Shown here one piece after another: positions 17,968-27,180 of a DNA stretch of 64,000 bases. Both the position numbers and the translations under genes were made by a program. Below the pieces are notes generated by a model. That model did not search any database and had not been told where the DNA came from. It saw nothing but the letters and a program-made list of their open reading frames with translations. The DNA is from Mucilaginibacter xinganensis (lineage in GTDB: Bacteria; Bacteroidota; Bacteroidia; Sphingobacteriales; Sphingobacteriaceae). Location: contig NZ_CP022743.1 of assembly GCF_002257585.1 (NCBI RefSeq), forward strand, positions 3,038,001-3,102,000, written 5' to 3'. Position 1 is the first letter of the stretch, and the number at the start of each line of letters is the position of its first letter.

Positions 17968-18498
17968 ATGAAATTAGTTACTCTCAGGAAACCTGTAAAA
18001 AAGATCACAATGATAAAACCTATACATATGCAAAGTGAAAACAATTACCCAGGCGTTGGTCTAAGCAATTCTACTGCGCAACATACGTCTTGCTCTCACA
18101 TGGGCGAAATCTTAGAGCGGGTGGTACGCAGGGATCGTATGAGTATTAGTGAACTTTCACGAAACCTGGACGTTAGCCGCCGGACCATTTACAATTGGTT
18201 TGAAATGGAAAGGCTTAGTGTTGAAATTATAAAAAGGATTGGCTTTGTAATTGGCCATGATTTCTCAAAGGAATTTCCCGAAGAGTTTGCAATCAATAGT
18301 GTAACCGTTAATCCTGAACACAGAAGAATTGAACCACACCTTGCAGATCCTCCGCCAAATGCCGTTTATTACTGGATGGACAGGTATATTAAATTATTGG
18401 AAAAGTACACGGAAGTTTTAAACCATGGCAATACCGGTTTGCTTATAATTTTATTTTTCCGCCTGGACACCTCGTTTTCTACAATCTTCTTTGTATAA
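17968..18498 (+). CDS. HTH DNA-binding protein with an unusual hydrophobic C-terminus
   Basis: Residues of about 45-105 form an HTH with phage-repressor-like character: I-L-E-R-V-V-R-R-D-x-M-S-I-S-E-L-S-R-N-L-D-V-S, then R-R-T-I-Y-N-W-F as the recognition helix. A Trp-Met-Asp-x-Y helix follows near residue 135. The last 19 residues switch to a hydrophobic Phe/Ile/Leu-rich tail unlike the preceding acidic/basic helix, which may mark a frameshift or truncated C-terminus. ATG at 17968 is chosen; TTG at 17962 and ATG at 18010 are alternatives. A CRP/FNR-like site lies upstream. Targets are unknown; control of the adjacent polysaccharide genes is possible. Confidence 0.65.
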   Translation: MKLVTLRKPVKKITMIKPIHMQSENNYPGVGLSNSTAQHTSCSHMGEILERVVRRDRMSISELSRNLDVSRRTIYNWFEMERLSVEIIKRIGFVIGHDFSKEFPEEFAINSVTVNPEHRRIEPHLADPPPNAVYYWMDRYIKLLEKYTEVLNHGNTGLLIILFFRLDTSFSTIFFV

Positions 18499-18624
18499 TC
18501 TGTTGTACCGATAAGACATTGCTTAAATAATATTATTTGCATTTTTAAATAAAAATTTGGAAATAATCTTATTTGCTACCCTGCCATTTTTATCCTGAAA
18601 AGTTAAACGTTAATTAATAAAGTT

Positions 18625-18662
18625 CAGGGCGCGGCGCTAAAAAATTAGCGAACGCGCCACTG
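18625..18662 (+). promoter_or_regulatory. GC-rich stem-loop in the leader of the UspA gene, or terminator
   Basis: Nested perfect stems GGCGCG (18628-18633)/CGCGCC (18653-18658) and CGCTAA (18635-18640)/TTAGCG (18645-18650) close on an A-rich loop. An outer CAG/CTG pair extends the stem. It ends 20 nt before the UspA ATG. The following AGTTTTGATG is a weak T-run, so it may terminate the HTH transcript or act as a 5' leader structure. It stands out in AT-rich surroundings. Confidence 0.5.
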
Positions 18663-18682
18663 AGTTTTGATGGGCCTTGCTG

Positions 18683-19540
18683 ATGAAAAACATCCTCTTT
18701 CTAAATGAACTTAAGTCACAGGATGACAGTACCGCTAAGAACGCGCTGCGACTTGCATACGCTTTGAGATGCGACCTGATTTTATTGTGTCCTTTTAACG
18801 AGGAAGGCATACTGAAAAATATTTCGGATGACCATGGTGTCTGCGAATCCTTTGATTTATCACGAAAAGAACTTTTACTTAATATCGAAAGGCAGCTAAA
18901 AATGCTTCAGCCTATTCTTGACAGCAGTGAAGGATTTAGACCGCAACTGCAATATCTTATCAAGGAAGGGTCTATTGAAAATAGTATTGCGCAAATTATA
19001 AAAAATGATGCGGTTTATATGATATTGATAGGAACGCACCATTGCATGGATTTTTCAAATTTCCTTTTTGGAAAGTATGTTAATCAAATAGCCGACCAGG
19101 CAAAATGCCCTGTATTACTTATCCCCTCAAACGCATTATTAGGCGAAGTAACAAACATTTGCTATACTACCGACACGGGCATGTATAACCTTGAAAATTT
19201 GAAAATGTTACGAAATTTAGCGCAGAAGCTCAATTCAAATATGTCTTTACTTCATGTAAGCGCTGATGGGCTGCCCTGCCTCAAAAGCGACGACGCTGTG
19301 TCGGAATTTTTAGAATATATTTCATCGCCAGACAAACACCCCGCCATTAACTATCATGACTTTAATGGCGCCGAAAATGAAACCACATTTAACGATGTTG
19401 TGGAAAAAGAGGACATTGATATTCTTATAATGCCCCATAGAAAATATCATTTTTTTAAATTCATATTTAAAGCTGTTCTGGCAAAAAAATTATTCAACTA
19501 TAACAATATCCCCGTTTTGATCGTTCCGGCTTACCAATAA
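18683..19540 (+). CDS. Universal stress protein, tandem UspA domains
   Basis: A 285-residue cytosolic protein with two UspA-like halves (about 1-150 and 155-285). The first half ends with the nucleotide-binding region: L-I-G-T-H-H, then a glycine (F-G-K) and C-P-V-L-L-I-P-S. The second half is more degenerate but keeps I-P-V-L-I-V-P at its end. ATG at 18683 is chosen over an in-frame TTG at 18677. It stands apart from the two other UspA proteins at 31287 and 32485, between the HTH gene and the MBOAT pair. Ligand and partner are unknown. Confidence 0.8.
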   Translation: MKNILFLNELKSQDDSTAKNALRLAYALRCDLILLCPFNEEGILKNISDDHGVCESFDLSRKELLLNIERQLKMLQPILDSSEGFRPQLQYLIKEGSIENSIAQIIKNDAVYMILIGTHHCMDFSNFLFGKYVNQIADQAKCPVLLIPSNALLGEVTNICYTTDTGMYNLENLKMLRNLAQKLNSNMSLLHVSADGLPCLKSDDAVSEFLEYISSPDKHPAINYHDFNGAENETTFNDVVEKEDIDILIMPHRKYHFFKFIFKAVLAKKLFNYNNIPVLIVPAYQ

Positions 19541-19652
19541 CGGAATATTCGAGAATCTAATACAGCATTCTTACCCCCATTCTGCGTTTCAAAAAAAATT
19601 CCGCCTCTCAGCGATTAAAGAAGATTGATAAATAAAATTCAAAAAAAATCAA

Positions 19653-21104
19653 ATGCTTTTTAACTCTGTCTCGTTTGCTATTTTTTTACCGGGTGTGTTT
19701 ATTTTATACTGGTTTGTTTTAAATAAGAACCTTAAGCTTCAAAATATATTGCTGCTTGTCGCCAGTTATTTTTTTTATGCCTGCTGGGATTGGCGCTTTA
19801 TGTTCCTGCTCATTTTCTCAACACTTCTTGATTATTTCACAGGTATAAAAATGAGTGAAACCGAAAAACCGGGTAAACGAAAATTCTGGTTTTGGCTAAG
19901 TGTTTCAATAAACCTGGGGTTTCTGGCAGTGTTCAAATATTATAATTTCTTTGCCGGATCATTTTCGGAGGCTATATCAAATTTAGGTTTTTATGTGAGC
20001 CCGTGGACGCTGAAAGTCATCCTTCCTGTGGGAATATCATTTTACACTTTTCATGGCTTATCTTATGTAATTGACATCTATAAGAAACGGATCAATGCAG
20101 AACGAAATATTGTAGATTATGCCCTTTTTGTAAGCTTTTTCCCGCTGTTGGTTGCCGGCCCTATTGAACGGGCAACACACCTTTTACCACAAGTGAAACG
20201 GAAACGGATATTCGACTATACGCTAGGGGTTGATGGTTTACGGCAAATACTTTGGGGCCTGTTTAAAAAAGCCGTAATAGCTGACCAATGTTCAGTGTAC
20301 GCGAATACCATTTTTGCCAATTCACATATTTACTCCGGCAGCACATTGGTATTGGGAGCACTTTTTTTTACTTTCCAGATCTACTGTGATTTTTCGGGCT
20401 ACTCTGACATTGCATTAGGTGTAGCCAAACTTTTTGGAATTGAATTACTTAGGAATTTTGCTTTCCCTTATTTTTCAAGAGACATTGCAGAGTTTTGGCG
20501 TCGTTGGCATATTTCGTTATCAAGCTGGTTCAGAGACTACCTGTACATCCCATTGGGAGGAAGCAAAGGAGGAACATGGGAAAAGGTAAGAAACACATTT
20601 ATAATATTTTTAGTTAGCGGCTTTTGGCATGGTGCGAACTGGACATTTATAGCATGGGGATTTTTAAACGCATTGTTTATAATGCCCTCTATCCTATTCA
20701 ACACCAACCGAAATAACCTGGAAATAGTTGCAAAAGGCAAAAGCCTGCCAACTTTAAAGGAGTTTCTTAACATGTTGCTTACGTTTTCACTGGTGGTTTT
20801 TGCCTGGATATTTTTCAGGGCCAGTAGTTTAAGTGACGCTACAAATTATATCAGCAGAATATTTTCGGGATCGCTTTTCACTATCCCTCAATTTGATGCT
20901 AATCGTTTAGAGGTATTGGAAACCATGATTTTAATTTTAATTTTTTTAGTTATCGAATGGAACGGCCGTGAAAACCAATACGCTATTGCAAAATTGGGAA
21001 AACTTAAAAGCCGAGGTTACAGGCTGGCATTTTATTTTAGTATCATCTTGCTTATTTTCTTGTTCATGGGAAGAGAGCAACAGTTTATTTACTTCCAGTT
21101 TTAA
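19653..21104 (+). CDS. MBOAT-family O-acyltransferase (AlgI-like)
   Basis: A 483-residue polytopic membrane protein of the MBOAT family. The conserved segment F-W-R-R-W-H-I-S-L-S-S-W-F-R-D-Y-L-Y-I-P-L-G-G and the catalytic-histidine motif F-W-H-G-A-N-W are both present. AlgI-type proteins move acyl groups across the inner membrane to O-acylate an exported polysaccharide, working with a periplasmic SGNH-like partner. Such a partner follows 3 nt downstream. It probably acetylates the polymer of this locus. Confidence 0.92.
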   Translation: MLFNSVSFAIFLPGVFILYWFVLNKNLKLQNILLLVASYFFYACWDWRFMFLLIFSTLLDYFTGIKMSETEKPGKRKFWFWLSVSINLGFLAVFKYYNFFAGSFSEAISNLGFYVSPWTLKVILPVGISFYTFHGLSYVIDIYKKRINAERNIVDYALFVSFFPLLVAGPIERATHLLPQVKRKRIFDYTLGVDGLRQILWGLFKKAVIADQCSVYANTIFANSHIYSGSTLVLGALFFTFQIYCDFSGYSDIALGVAKLFGIELLRNFAFPYFSRDIAEFWRRWHISLSSWFRDYLYIPLGGSKGGTWEKVRNTFIIFLVSGFWHGANWTFIAWGFLNALFIMPSILFNTNRNNLEIVAKGKSLPTLKEFLNMLLTFSLVVFAWIFFRASSLSDATNYISRIFSGSLFTIPQFDANRLEVLETMILILIFLVIEWNGRENQYAIAKLGKLKSRGYRLAFYFSIILLIFLFMGREQQFIYFQF

Positions 21105-21107
21105 TTT

Positions 21108-22040
21108 ATGAGACCCTTTTTAATAAAGACAATCAAATTTTTCGCGATGTCCATGGCGCTGCTTATTTGCTTAATTTGCGGACCGTACTTTTTAATAAAT
21201 AAAAATTCAAGTTTTAAAATTGATAAAAAATCGAAAATAGTTTTGTTTGGCCATTCGCATCCCGAATGTGCCTTTAACGATTCCGTAATAGCAGATTTTA
21301 AAAACCTGTCCCAATCTGCAGAACCTTATTTTTACACTTACCAAAAGGTAAAGCAAGTTTTAAGCCAGAACCCTCAAATTGAGACCGTTTTAATTGAGTA
21401 TTCAAATAACCAGATAGATGAAAAAATGAATGAATGGACCTGGGGATATAAATACATGTCGAATATGCTTCCACAGTATTTCCCTTTTATTGATAAACCC
21501 GATCTCATGTTATTGGCAAAAAACAATTCAAAAGATTTTTTGAATTGCCTTTCAATAGCAACAAAACATGACTTATACCATGTTTTAACCTTTAATTATA
21601 ATTATACTTCCAAATTAGGCGGCTATTTACACCTGCAGGAAGTTCAAAAGCACGAAATAAAACCGATGACCACCAGCGCCGAAAAAGCATCCTCTAATTA
21701 TTCTGCGGTAAATATAATATACCTACAAAAAACCATAGCTTTTTGTAAACAAATGCATAAACGGGTGTTCCTGGTCAGGAGCCCGCAACACAAACAATAC
21801 GAATATTTGAAAAACGAAAAAGATTACCTGGCAATTAAGCAGCATAAGTTTTCGGATACTGAACTATTGGACTTCAATGATTTTCCGTTGGAAGACAGTG
21901 AGTACGCTGACTTTGGGCACCTGAATTATAAAGGCGCGCTGAAATTTTCAAAATGGTTCAACCTGAAATTGTTGTCAGGGTTATTGAGCTATAAAAACAA
22001 ACAGAACATTATTAATGAAAGCCTTATTGCACTTAAATAG
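21108..22040 (+). CDS. Membrane-anchored SGNH-like protein, partner of the MBOAT acyltransferase
   Basis: A 310-residue protein with one N-terminal membrane helix (about residues 7-30) and an extracytoplasmic domain. G-H-S-H-P-E at 48-53 provides a Ser in a G-x-S-H block (as in AlgJ/AlgX/DltD-type SGNH proteins). The C-terminal D-F-G-H-L-N-Y-K-G-A provides the Asp and His. This architecture and the 3-nt gap to the MBOAT gene suggest it completes O-acylation in the periplasm. It converges on the HdeD gene 9 nt away. Confidence 0.75.
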   Translation: MRPFLIKTIKFFAMSMALLICLICGPYFLINKNSSFKIDKKSKIVLFGHSHPECAFNDSVIADFKNLSQSAEPYFYTYQKVKQVLSQNPQIETVLIEYSNNQIDEKMNEWTWGYKYMSNMLPQYFPFIDKPDLMLLAKNNSKDFLNCLSIATKHDLYHVLTFNYNYTSKLGGYLHLQEVQKHEIKPMTTSAEKASSNYSAVNIIYLQKTIAFCKQMHKRVFLVRSPQHKQYEYLKNEKDYLAIKQHKFSDTELLDFNDFPLEDSEYADFGHLNYKGALKFSKWFNLKLLSGLLSYKNKQNIINESLIALK

Positions 22041-22049
22041 TATTTTTTG

Positions 22050-22631
22050 CTAACGACCCCGAATATTTTTTATTTGCCTGAACTTAATGGAAAGGTAAAT
22101 TCTAAAGATACCTGCGCATATAAAAGCGAGCCCTGTCCATAAAATAATGTTCACAATCCCGAATGACGGGTACCCCAGGATCATCAACGCAAAAAACACG
22201 ATAAAAATCCCCGATAACAAAAGCCACCCCCATTCCCAAAAACTCCGGGAACGCATTCCTATAGAGTGCCCTATTGCAAACATCCCCCTGAACAAAATCC
22301 AAAACCCAACAATTAGCCGCAAAATAGCCATGGTGATTAGTGGGTAAAATAACAGGTAACTACCTACTGCAATGTCAACAAGCCCGCCAAACAATGTTAG
22401 CCCCCAGGTGGCAAGGTGTTTATAATTGGCAATTGAAAAAAAAACCTCGAAAAAGCCTGTTACTAATATCCCAAAGGCGAAAGCAACGCTTAATGACAAA
22501 TAAGATTCAAACGGGGAAAGCAAAACCCATACCCCAAGCCCCACCAGTACAAATCCCGAAAACAATATCAGCCACCAGTAAATAACTGTATTTGTATAAG
22601 TTTTGCTTGTTACCACCGCCATGATTTTCAA
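22050..22631 (-). CDS. HdeD family membrane protein (DUF308)
   Basis: A 193-residue inner-membrane protein with six hydrophobic helices in three hairpins, and the DUF308 signatures W-x-L-x-L-x-G-G-L-V-D-I-A-V-G and W-x-L-x-x-R-G. HdeD was described as an acid-stress membrane protein in E. coli; the biochemical role is not settled. It starts 14 nt after ppsA ends, on the same strand, so ppsA-hdeD is probably an operon under the CRP/FNR-like sites upstream of ppsA. Confidence 0.8.
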   Translation of the reverse strand: MKIMAVVTSKTYTNTVIYWWLILFSGFVLVGLGVWVLLSPFESYLSLSVAFAFGILVTGFFEVFFSIANYKHLATWGLTLFGGLVDIAVGSYLLFYPLITMAILRLIVGFWILFRGMFAIGHSIGMRSRSFWEWGWLLLSGIFIVFFALMILGYPSFGIVNIILWTGLAFICAGIFRIYLSIKFRQIKNIRGR

Positions 22632-22645
22632 ATTTATGAGTTAAT

Positions 22646-25057
22646 TTACACAGTTTGATGTTCACGCAGGTATGACTTGTTTTGTTGGGCCAACGCGTCG
22701 TTGATGTTTTGAATTCCACGAATCAGCGCGTCATGATTAAAAGCGATGCTATCGATCCCCGTTTCAACCAGCAATTGGGTAAAAGCAGGCGAATCACTTG
22801 GCGCCTGGCCGCATAAACCTACCTTCTTGTTAAGCTTTTTAGCTTTCTTTATCATACTTACAATTAGTTGTTTAGTGGCTGAGTTTTGCTCATCAAACAA
22901 GTCGGCTATCAGCGCTGAATCCCTGTCTATCCCGAGCGTTAGCTGAGTAAGATCATTGGAGCCAATAGAAAAGCCATCAAATATTTGTGCAAATTCTTCT
23001 GCCAGCAATACATTACTGGGAATCTCGGCCATTACAAATATTTCAAGGGCGTTTTTCCCCCGCTCTAAACCGTATTCATGCATCAGGTTCACCACTTTCT
23101 CCCCTTCTCCCACTGTTCGGCAAAACGGAATCATCAGTTTAACGTTAGTTAGGCCCATTTCATCCCTTACAACCTTCATTGCCTCACATTCAAGCCTGAA
23201 ACCTTCCCTGTAACGTTCGTTATAGTACCTGGACGCCCCCCTGAAACCGATCATAGGATTCTCTTCTTCAGGCTCAAAATACCGGCCGCCCAATAAACCG
23301 GCATACTCATTTGTCTTGAAATCACTCATCCTTACAATAACTTCTTTTGGGTAAAAAGCTGCAGCAATAGTAGCTACCCCTTGCGAGAGTTTATCAATAA
23401 AATACTGTCTTTTATCCTGATATAACAATGTCAGGTTATTAATCTCAAGGCGTTCCGTTTCCTCTGTTACTCTTTCAAAATTTACCAATGCCATTGGGTG
23501 TATTTTTACATAATTACTGATAATAAACTCCATACGCATTAATCCTACTCCATCGTTTGGATACAACGACAATTGGAAAGCCTGATCCGGATCTCCGATA
23601 ATTAACTGTGCTTTTACCAATTCCGGTAAATGAATTTTACTGATATCTGTTTCAGTTTCCGTCCAGATACATTTACCGCGGTAAACGTTGCCAATTTCAC
23701 CCTCGGCACAACTTAGCGTAATTAATTCGCCGTCTCTAATATTTTCTGTAGCATTTTGAGCACCAACTACAGCAACAGCGCCAAGTTCCCTGGCTATAAT
23801 AGCAGCATGACTGGTCCGGCCTCCCTTATTAGTTACAATACCAGAAACCTTTTTCAAAATAGGATCCCAATCGGGGCTCGTAGTATCAGTAACTAAGATA
23901 TCACCTGCTTTTAGTTTACCGGCTTCACCAGTTGACGTTAATACCCTTGCAAACCCGCAGACTATTTTATTACCAACGGCCTTTCCGCTGGCAATAATTT
24001 CTCCCTTCTGCTTTATTTGATAGGATTTTATTTTGACAGTTTTTTCCCGGCTATGAACAGTTTCCGGCCGGGCCTGTATAATGTACAACTGATGATTGAT
24101 CCCATCTTTGGCCCATTCAAAATCCATAGGTTTTTGATAATGTTCTTCAATTACCAGCGCCCAATTGCCTAATTGTTCAATCTCCGCATCTTGCAGCACA
24201 AATTGCCCGCGTAGTTCCCAGGGTGTATTTATATTAACGGTTGAATTTGCTTTGTCTTCAGTATTTGAATAAACCATCATTTCACTCTTACTTCCCAGGC
24301 TCTTCCGGATTATAGCCTTCATTTTATTTTTCAAAGAAGGTTTAAAAACGAGGAACTCATCTGGCGTAACAGATCCCTGCACCATATTTTCGCCCAAGCC
24401 CCACACGCCTGCAAGATGTACAACGTCCCGAAAACCAGATTCAGGTTCAAGGGTAAAACCAACTCCTGAACAGCCAAGGTCAGCCCTTACCATTAGCTGC
24501 ACGCCAACTGACAGAAAAACTTTATCATGCGCAAAGCCCTTATCCTCCCGATACTTTATTGCCCTATCGGTATAAAGCGATGCAAAACATAATTTTACAG
24601 CACCAAGCAATGCAGCATGCCCTGTAATGTTTAAAAAAGATTCGTGTTGACCGGCAAAACTGGCTTCGGGCAAATCCTCTGCGGTTGCGCTGCTACGTAC
24701 GGCCACAGCCGGGTCTTTAAACTCAAACAAATAATCATAGGCGTCAATTATTGCCAGCCTTAAATCATTTGGCACCACACCCTGAAACATTAGTTCCCTT
24801 GCTTTAAAGCCAATTTTCGAAAGATTGAAATAGGTGTCCCTGTCCAGTTCTTTCATTAAATCATTCAGTTTTTCTTCCAGTTTGTTAAAACTTATAAAAT
24901 AGCGGTAAGCTGCAGAAGTGATGGCAAAGCCATTGGGAATTAATACACCTTTAGGGATTAGACAATTAAACATTTCACCTAATGAAGCATTCTTTCCGCC
25001 AACTTCTGCAATATCCTTTATGCCTATTTCACTGAATTTTTTGATGCAATTTTCCAT
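22646..25057 (-). CDS. ppsA: Phosphoenolpyruvate synthase
   Basis: Converts pyruvate, ATP and water to PEP, AMP and phosphate, for gluconeogenesis. The 803-residue chain has an N-terminal ATP-grasp domain (KNASLGEM start, VRSSATAEDLPEASFAGQ), the swivelling phosphohistidine domain with His417 in GGRTSHAAI, and the C-terminal PEP/pyruvate barrel. The barrel carries SIGSNDLTQL and the catalytic Cys749 in L-C-G-Q-A. All key residues are present. It lies in a stress-gene island rather than with central metabolism genes, upstream of hdeD. Two TGA-N6-TCA sites and an exact TAnnTTTG -7 element precede it. Confidence 0.96.
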   Translation of the reverse strand: MENCIKKFSEIGIKDIAEVGGKNASLGEMFNCLIPKGVLIPNGFAITSAAYRYFISFNKLEEKLNDLMKELDRDTYFNLSKIGFKARELMFQGVVPNDLRLAIIDAYDYLFEFKDPAVAVRSSATAEDLPEASFAGQHESFLNITGHAALLGAVKLCFASLYTDRAIKYREDKGFAHDKVFLSVGVQLMVRADLGCSGVGFTLEPESGFRDVVHLAGVWGLGENMVQGSVTPDEFLVFKPSLKNKMKAIIRKSLGSKSEMMVYSNTEDKANSTVNINTPWELRGQFVLQDAEIEQLGNWALVIEEHYQKPMDFEWAKDGINHQLYIIQARPETVHSREKTVKIKSYQIKQKGEIIASGKAVGNKIVCGFARVLTSTGEAGKLKAGDILVTDTTSPDWDPILKKVSGIVTNKGGRTSHAAIIARELGAVAVVGAQNATENIRDGELITLSCAEGEIGNVYRGKCIWTETETDISKIHLPELVKAQLIIGDPDQAFQLSLYPNDGVGLMRMEFIISNYVKIHPMALVNFERVTEETERLEINNLTLLYQDKRQYFIDKLSQGVATIAAAFYPKEVIVRMSDFKTNEYAGLLGGRYFEPEEENPMIGFRGASRYYNERYREGFRLECEAMKVVRDEMGLTNVKLMIPFCRTVGEGEKVVNLMHEYGLERGKNALEIFVMAEIPSNVLLAEEFAQIFDGFSIGSNDLTQLTLGIDRDSALIADLFDEQNSATKQLIVSMIKKAKKLNKKVGLCGQAPSDSPAFTQLLVETGIDSIAFNHDALIRGIQNINDALAQQNKSYLREHQTV

Positions 25058-25114
25058 TTTGACAATTTTAGGAGTATGTTGAGTAAGGATGGTATCCAGG
25101 GGATTTTAATTACT

Positions 25115-25158
25115 CAAAGCTAACTGGCGAGTCTTCATTACTCCATGACTTTAATCAT
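25115..25158 (-). promoter_or_regulatory. ppsA promoter: -7 element TAGCTTTG plus CRP/FNR-type site
   Basis: On the minus strand TAGCTTTG (25122-25115) matches the Bacteroidota -7 consensus TAnnTTTG exactly. The palindrome ATGA-N6-TCAT at 25145-25158 is centred 29.5 bp upstream of it, close to position -42 if transcription starts about 6 nt past the box. This is the class II activator position. Confidence 0.55.
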
Positions 25159-25165
25159 TCACTGA

Positions 25166-25181
25166 AATGATCTGCATCACA
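25166..25181 (-). promoter_or_regulatory. Second CRP/FNR-type site upstream of ppsA
   Basis: AATGA-TCTGCA-TCACA, centred 22 bp (two helical turns) from the first ppsA site, so both would face the same side of the DNA. One half (TCACA) is the perfect CRP half-site. It lies in the 246-nt divergent gap between ppsA and the gene at 25304 and could serve either. Confidence 0.45.
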
Positions 25182-25232
25182 TTTAACCTGATCCAACCGG
25201 CCCGCAAAAAGAGAAAGACAGCGTTTTGTTAA

Positions 25233-25248
25233 TGTGAGCGAAATCACT
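25233..25248 (+). promoter_or_regulatory. CRP/FNR-type site TGTGA-N6-TCACT
   Basis: TGTGA-GCGAAA-TCACT is nearly the E. coli CRP consensus. Its centre is 64 nt before the ATG at 25304. A TCAATTTG box (7 of 8 to TAnnTTTG) begins 40.5 bp downstream, one helical turn more than at the sister promoters. Confidence 0.5.
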
Positions 25249-25303
25249 TTTAATCGTGCCGCTGGTCATTAGATCCCGGCTCAATTTGAAATATCCTTGT
25301 ACT

Positions 25304-25684
25304 ATGAAAAGTATCAATGTTAAGCAGATTACGAATCTGCATAATGATGCCCTGAGAGGGCTTGATTTTTACGCGCAGGAGCTTACGATATTACAGGAAC
25401 GACTTGAAGAAATTGCTGCTGATAATACAGGCAAAGAAGTATTGGAAAAGGTGGAGCATTTTCAGAATCAATTTATTATACATCGCCAGCAAATTGATGA
25501 TCTGCGCCATTACCTTCACGCGAATTTAAAAACTATTGAAGTGCAGATAACTGAAAATACCGGATTTGTTACAGAAAGTTCACTTGATAAGAACAAAAAT
25601 CTATACGAGCAATATGTTACAGAAGAAAACATATTTAATGAAATGCATCATGAATTTAACCGATTTGCGGCTGAATGGATGTAG
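25304..25684 (+). CDS. Hypothetical alpha-helical protein
   Basis: A 126-residue, probably all-helical cytosolic protein, rich in Glu, Gln, Asn and His, with heptad-like runs (about 20-80). No membrane segment or known motif is visible. ATG at 25304 is chosen; an in-frame GTG at 25256 would add residues lying across the putative promoter. It is 29 nt before the beta-CASP nuclease gene and preceded by a near-consensus CRP/FNR-type palindrome, so it is likely the first gene of the operon running into the nuclease and Mla genes. Small helical proteins of this size occur in other stress islands; function unknown. Confidence 0.6.
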   Translation: MKSINVKQITNLHNDALRGLDFYAQELTILQERLEEIAADNTGKEVLEKVEHFQNQFIIHRQQIDDLRHYLHANLKTIEVQITENTGFVTESSLDKNKNLYEQYVTEENIFNEMHHEFNRFAAEWM

Positions 25685-25713
25685 AAATAAAGCTTTATTA
25701 TTAAATATATAAT

Positions 25714-27180
25714 ATGGGAGCGATGACAGATAATTTAATCGGAGGCGACAAACTGGCCGTTTACCTACAGTCGCTTGGTGCGGCAGAAACGGTAACTGGT
25801 TCCAAGCACTTATTGAATACGCCGGAATTTACCTTATTGGTAGATTGCGGGTTGTTCCAGGGGATTAAATCGCTCAGGGAAAAAAACTGGGAGCCGTTGC
25901 CTGTACAGGGTTCAGCTATTAATGCTGTAATACTTACACATGCACACCTTGATCATTGTGGTTATATTCCCCAACTGGTTAAAAATGGTTTTCGCGGAAA
26001 GATTTATATGACTGGGCCAACCCGTGACCTGGCGGAACTAATATTACGTGATGCCGCTAAGCTACAGGAAGAGGATGCTAAAAAAGCAAATAAACACGGC
26101 TACAGTAAACATACCCCGGCCCGGCCTCTTTATACCATTGCAGATGTGGAAACCGCATTAAGGTATTTTGTACCGGTTGATATTGATAAAAACTACAGTT
26201 TAACTAATAACCTGAGCTTTCAATTTTCACCAGCAGGACATATCCCTGGTGCCTGCTCCGTGTTAGTGAACTGTTATGGAAAAAAAATAGTTTTTTCTGG
26301 TGACATTGGCCGTCATAATTCTGAACTACTTCCAAATCCTGTTCATGCTTCCGAAGCAGACTATGTGGTTATGGAATCAACTTATGGCAACAGACTGCAT
26401 GAAGAAGAAGATCCGGACAAAGCCTTGGCAGACGTTGTTAATGAAACACTGCTTCAAAAAGGAGATATACTAATCCCCTGCTTCGCAGTTGGAAGGGCGC
26501 AGGATGTAATTCATATCATTTATAAATTAAAAAGAAACAAAAGTATCCCACAAGGGCTTCCTGTTTTCTTAGATAGCCCAATGGCTGCATCAGCAAGCAA
26601 AACATTGCTAAAGTATCCGCAATGGATCACTATCAGCAAAAAGGAATGTGAACAAATGTTCAGCGGCATAACAATTAATGAAGATTATCATGGAACCGAA
26701 CGAATAATAAATCAAAAAGGAAGCAAAATTATTCTTGCAGCCAGCGGAATGCTTACCGGGGGGCGTGTGCTTGAATATCTAAAACATTATATTTCTGATT
26801 CAAAAAATACTATCCTGATTATTGGATACCAGGCCGAAGGAACCCGTGGAAAAGCCTTATTAAATAAGGATTATGAAATCAAAATACATGGTCAATACTA
26901 CCTAATAAATGCAACTGTGAAAGAAATTGATGGCTTATCGGCACATGCTGACCAAAAAGGACTCATATGCTGGTTAAAAGATTTTAAAACTATACCGGCC
27001 CATGTTTACCTGGTACACGGTGAACCGGATGCGCAGCAGGCCCTCAGGGTAAAAATAAAAGACGTGTTGGGTATAAGAGCTACTATACTTAAACAAGATC
27101 AAAAGGAACTTCTATTCTATATAAATGATCAGCAAGCCCAGCCGGCGGAATTGGTTCATGCAATCCAATATCATAAATAA
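25714..27180 (+). CDS. MBL-fold beta-CASP ribonuclease
   Basis: A 488-residue metallo-beta-lactamase with an inserted beta-CASP domain. The zinc motif T-H-A-H-L-D-H-C-G is complete, followed by S-P-A-G-H-I-P-G, F-S-G-D-I-G, E-S-T-Y-G-N, the beta-CASP D-S-P-M-A, S-G-M-L-T-G-G and the late H-A-D and V-H-G-E-P motifs. Family members cut RNA (CPSF73-like or YSH1-like). ATG at 25714 or 25723 may be the start. The mlaE start codon follows the stop directly, so the nuclease is coupled to a lipid-transport operon, an uncommon partner. Confidence 0.88.
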   Translation: MGAMTDNLIGGDKLAVYLQSLGAAETVTGSKHLLNTPEFTLLVDCGLFQGIKSLREKNWEPLPVQGSAINAVILTHAHLDHCGYIPQLVKNGFRGKIYMTGPTRDLAELILRDAAKLQEEDAKKANKHGYSKHTPARPLYTIADVETALRYFVPVDIDKNYSLTNNLSFQFSPAGHIPGACSVLVNCYGKKIVFSGDIGRHNSELLPNPVHASEADYVVMESTYGNRLHEEEDPDKALADVVNETLLQKGDILIPCFAVGRAQDVIHIIYKLKRNKSIPQGLPVFLDSPMAASASKTLLKYPQWITISKKECEQMFSGITINEDYHGTERIINQKGSKIILAASGMLTGGRVLEYLKHYISDSKNTILIIGYQAEGTRGKALLNKDYEIKIHGQYYLINATVKEIDGLSAHADQKGLICWLKDFKTIPAHVYLVHGEPDAQQALRVKIKDVLGIRATILKQDQKELLFYINDQQAQPAELVHAIQYHK

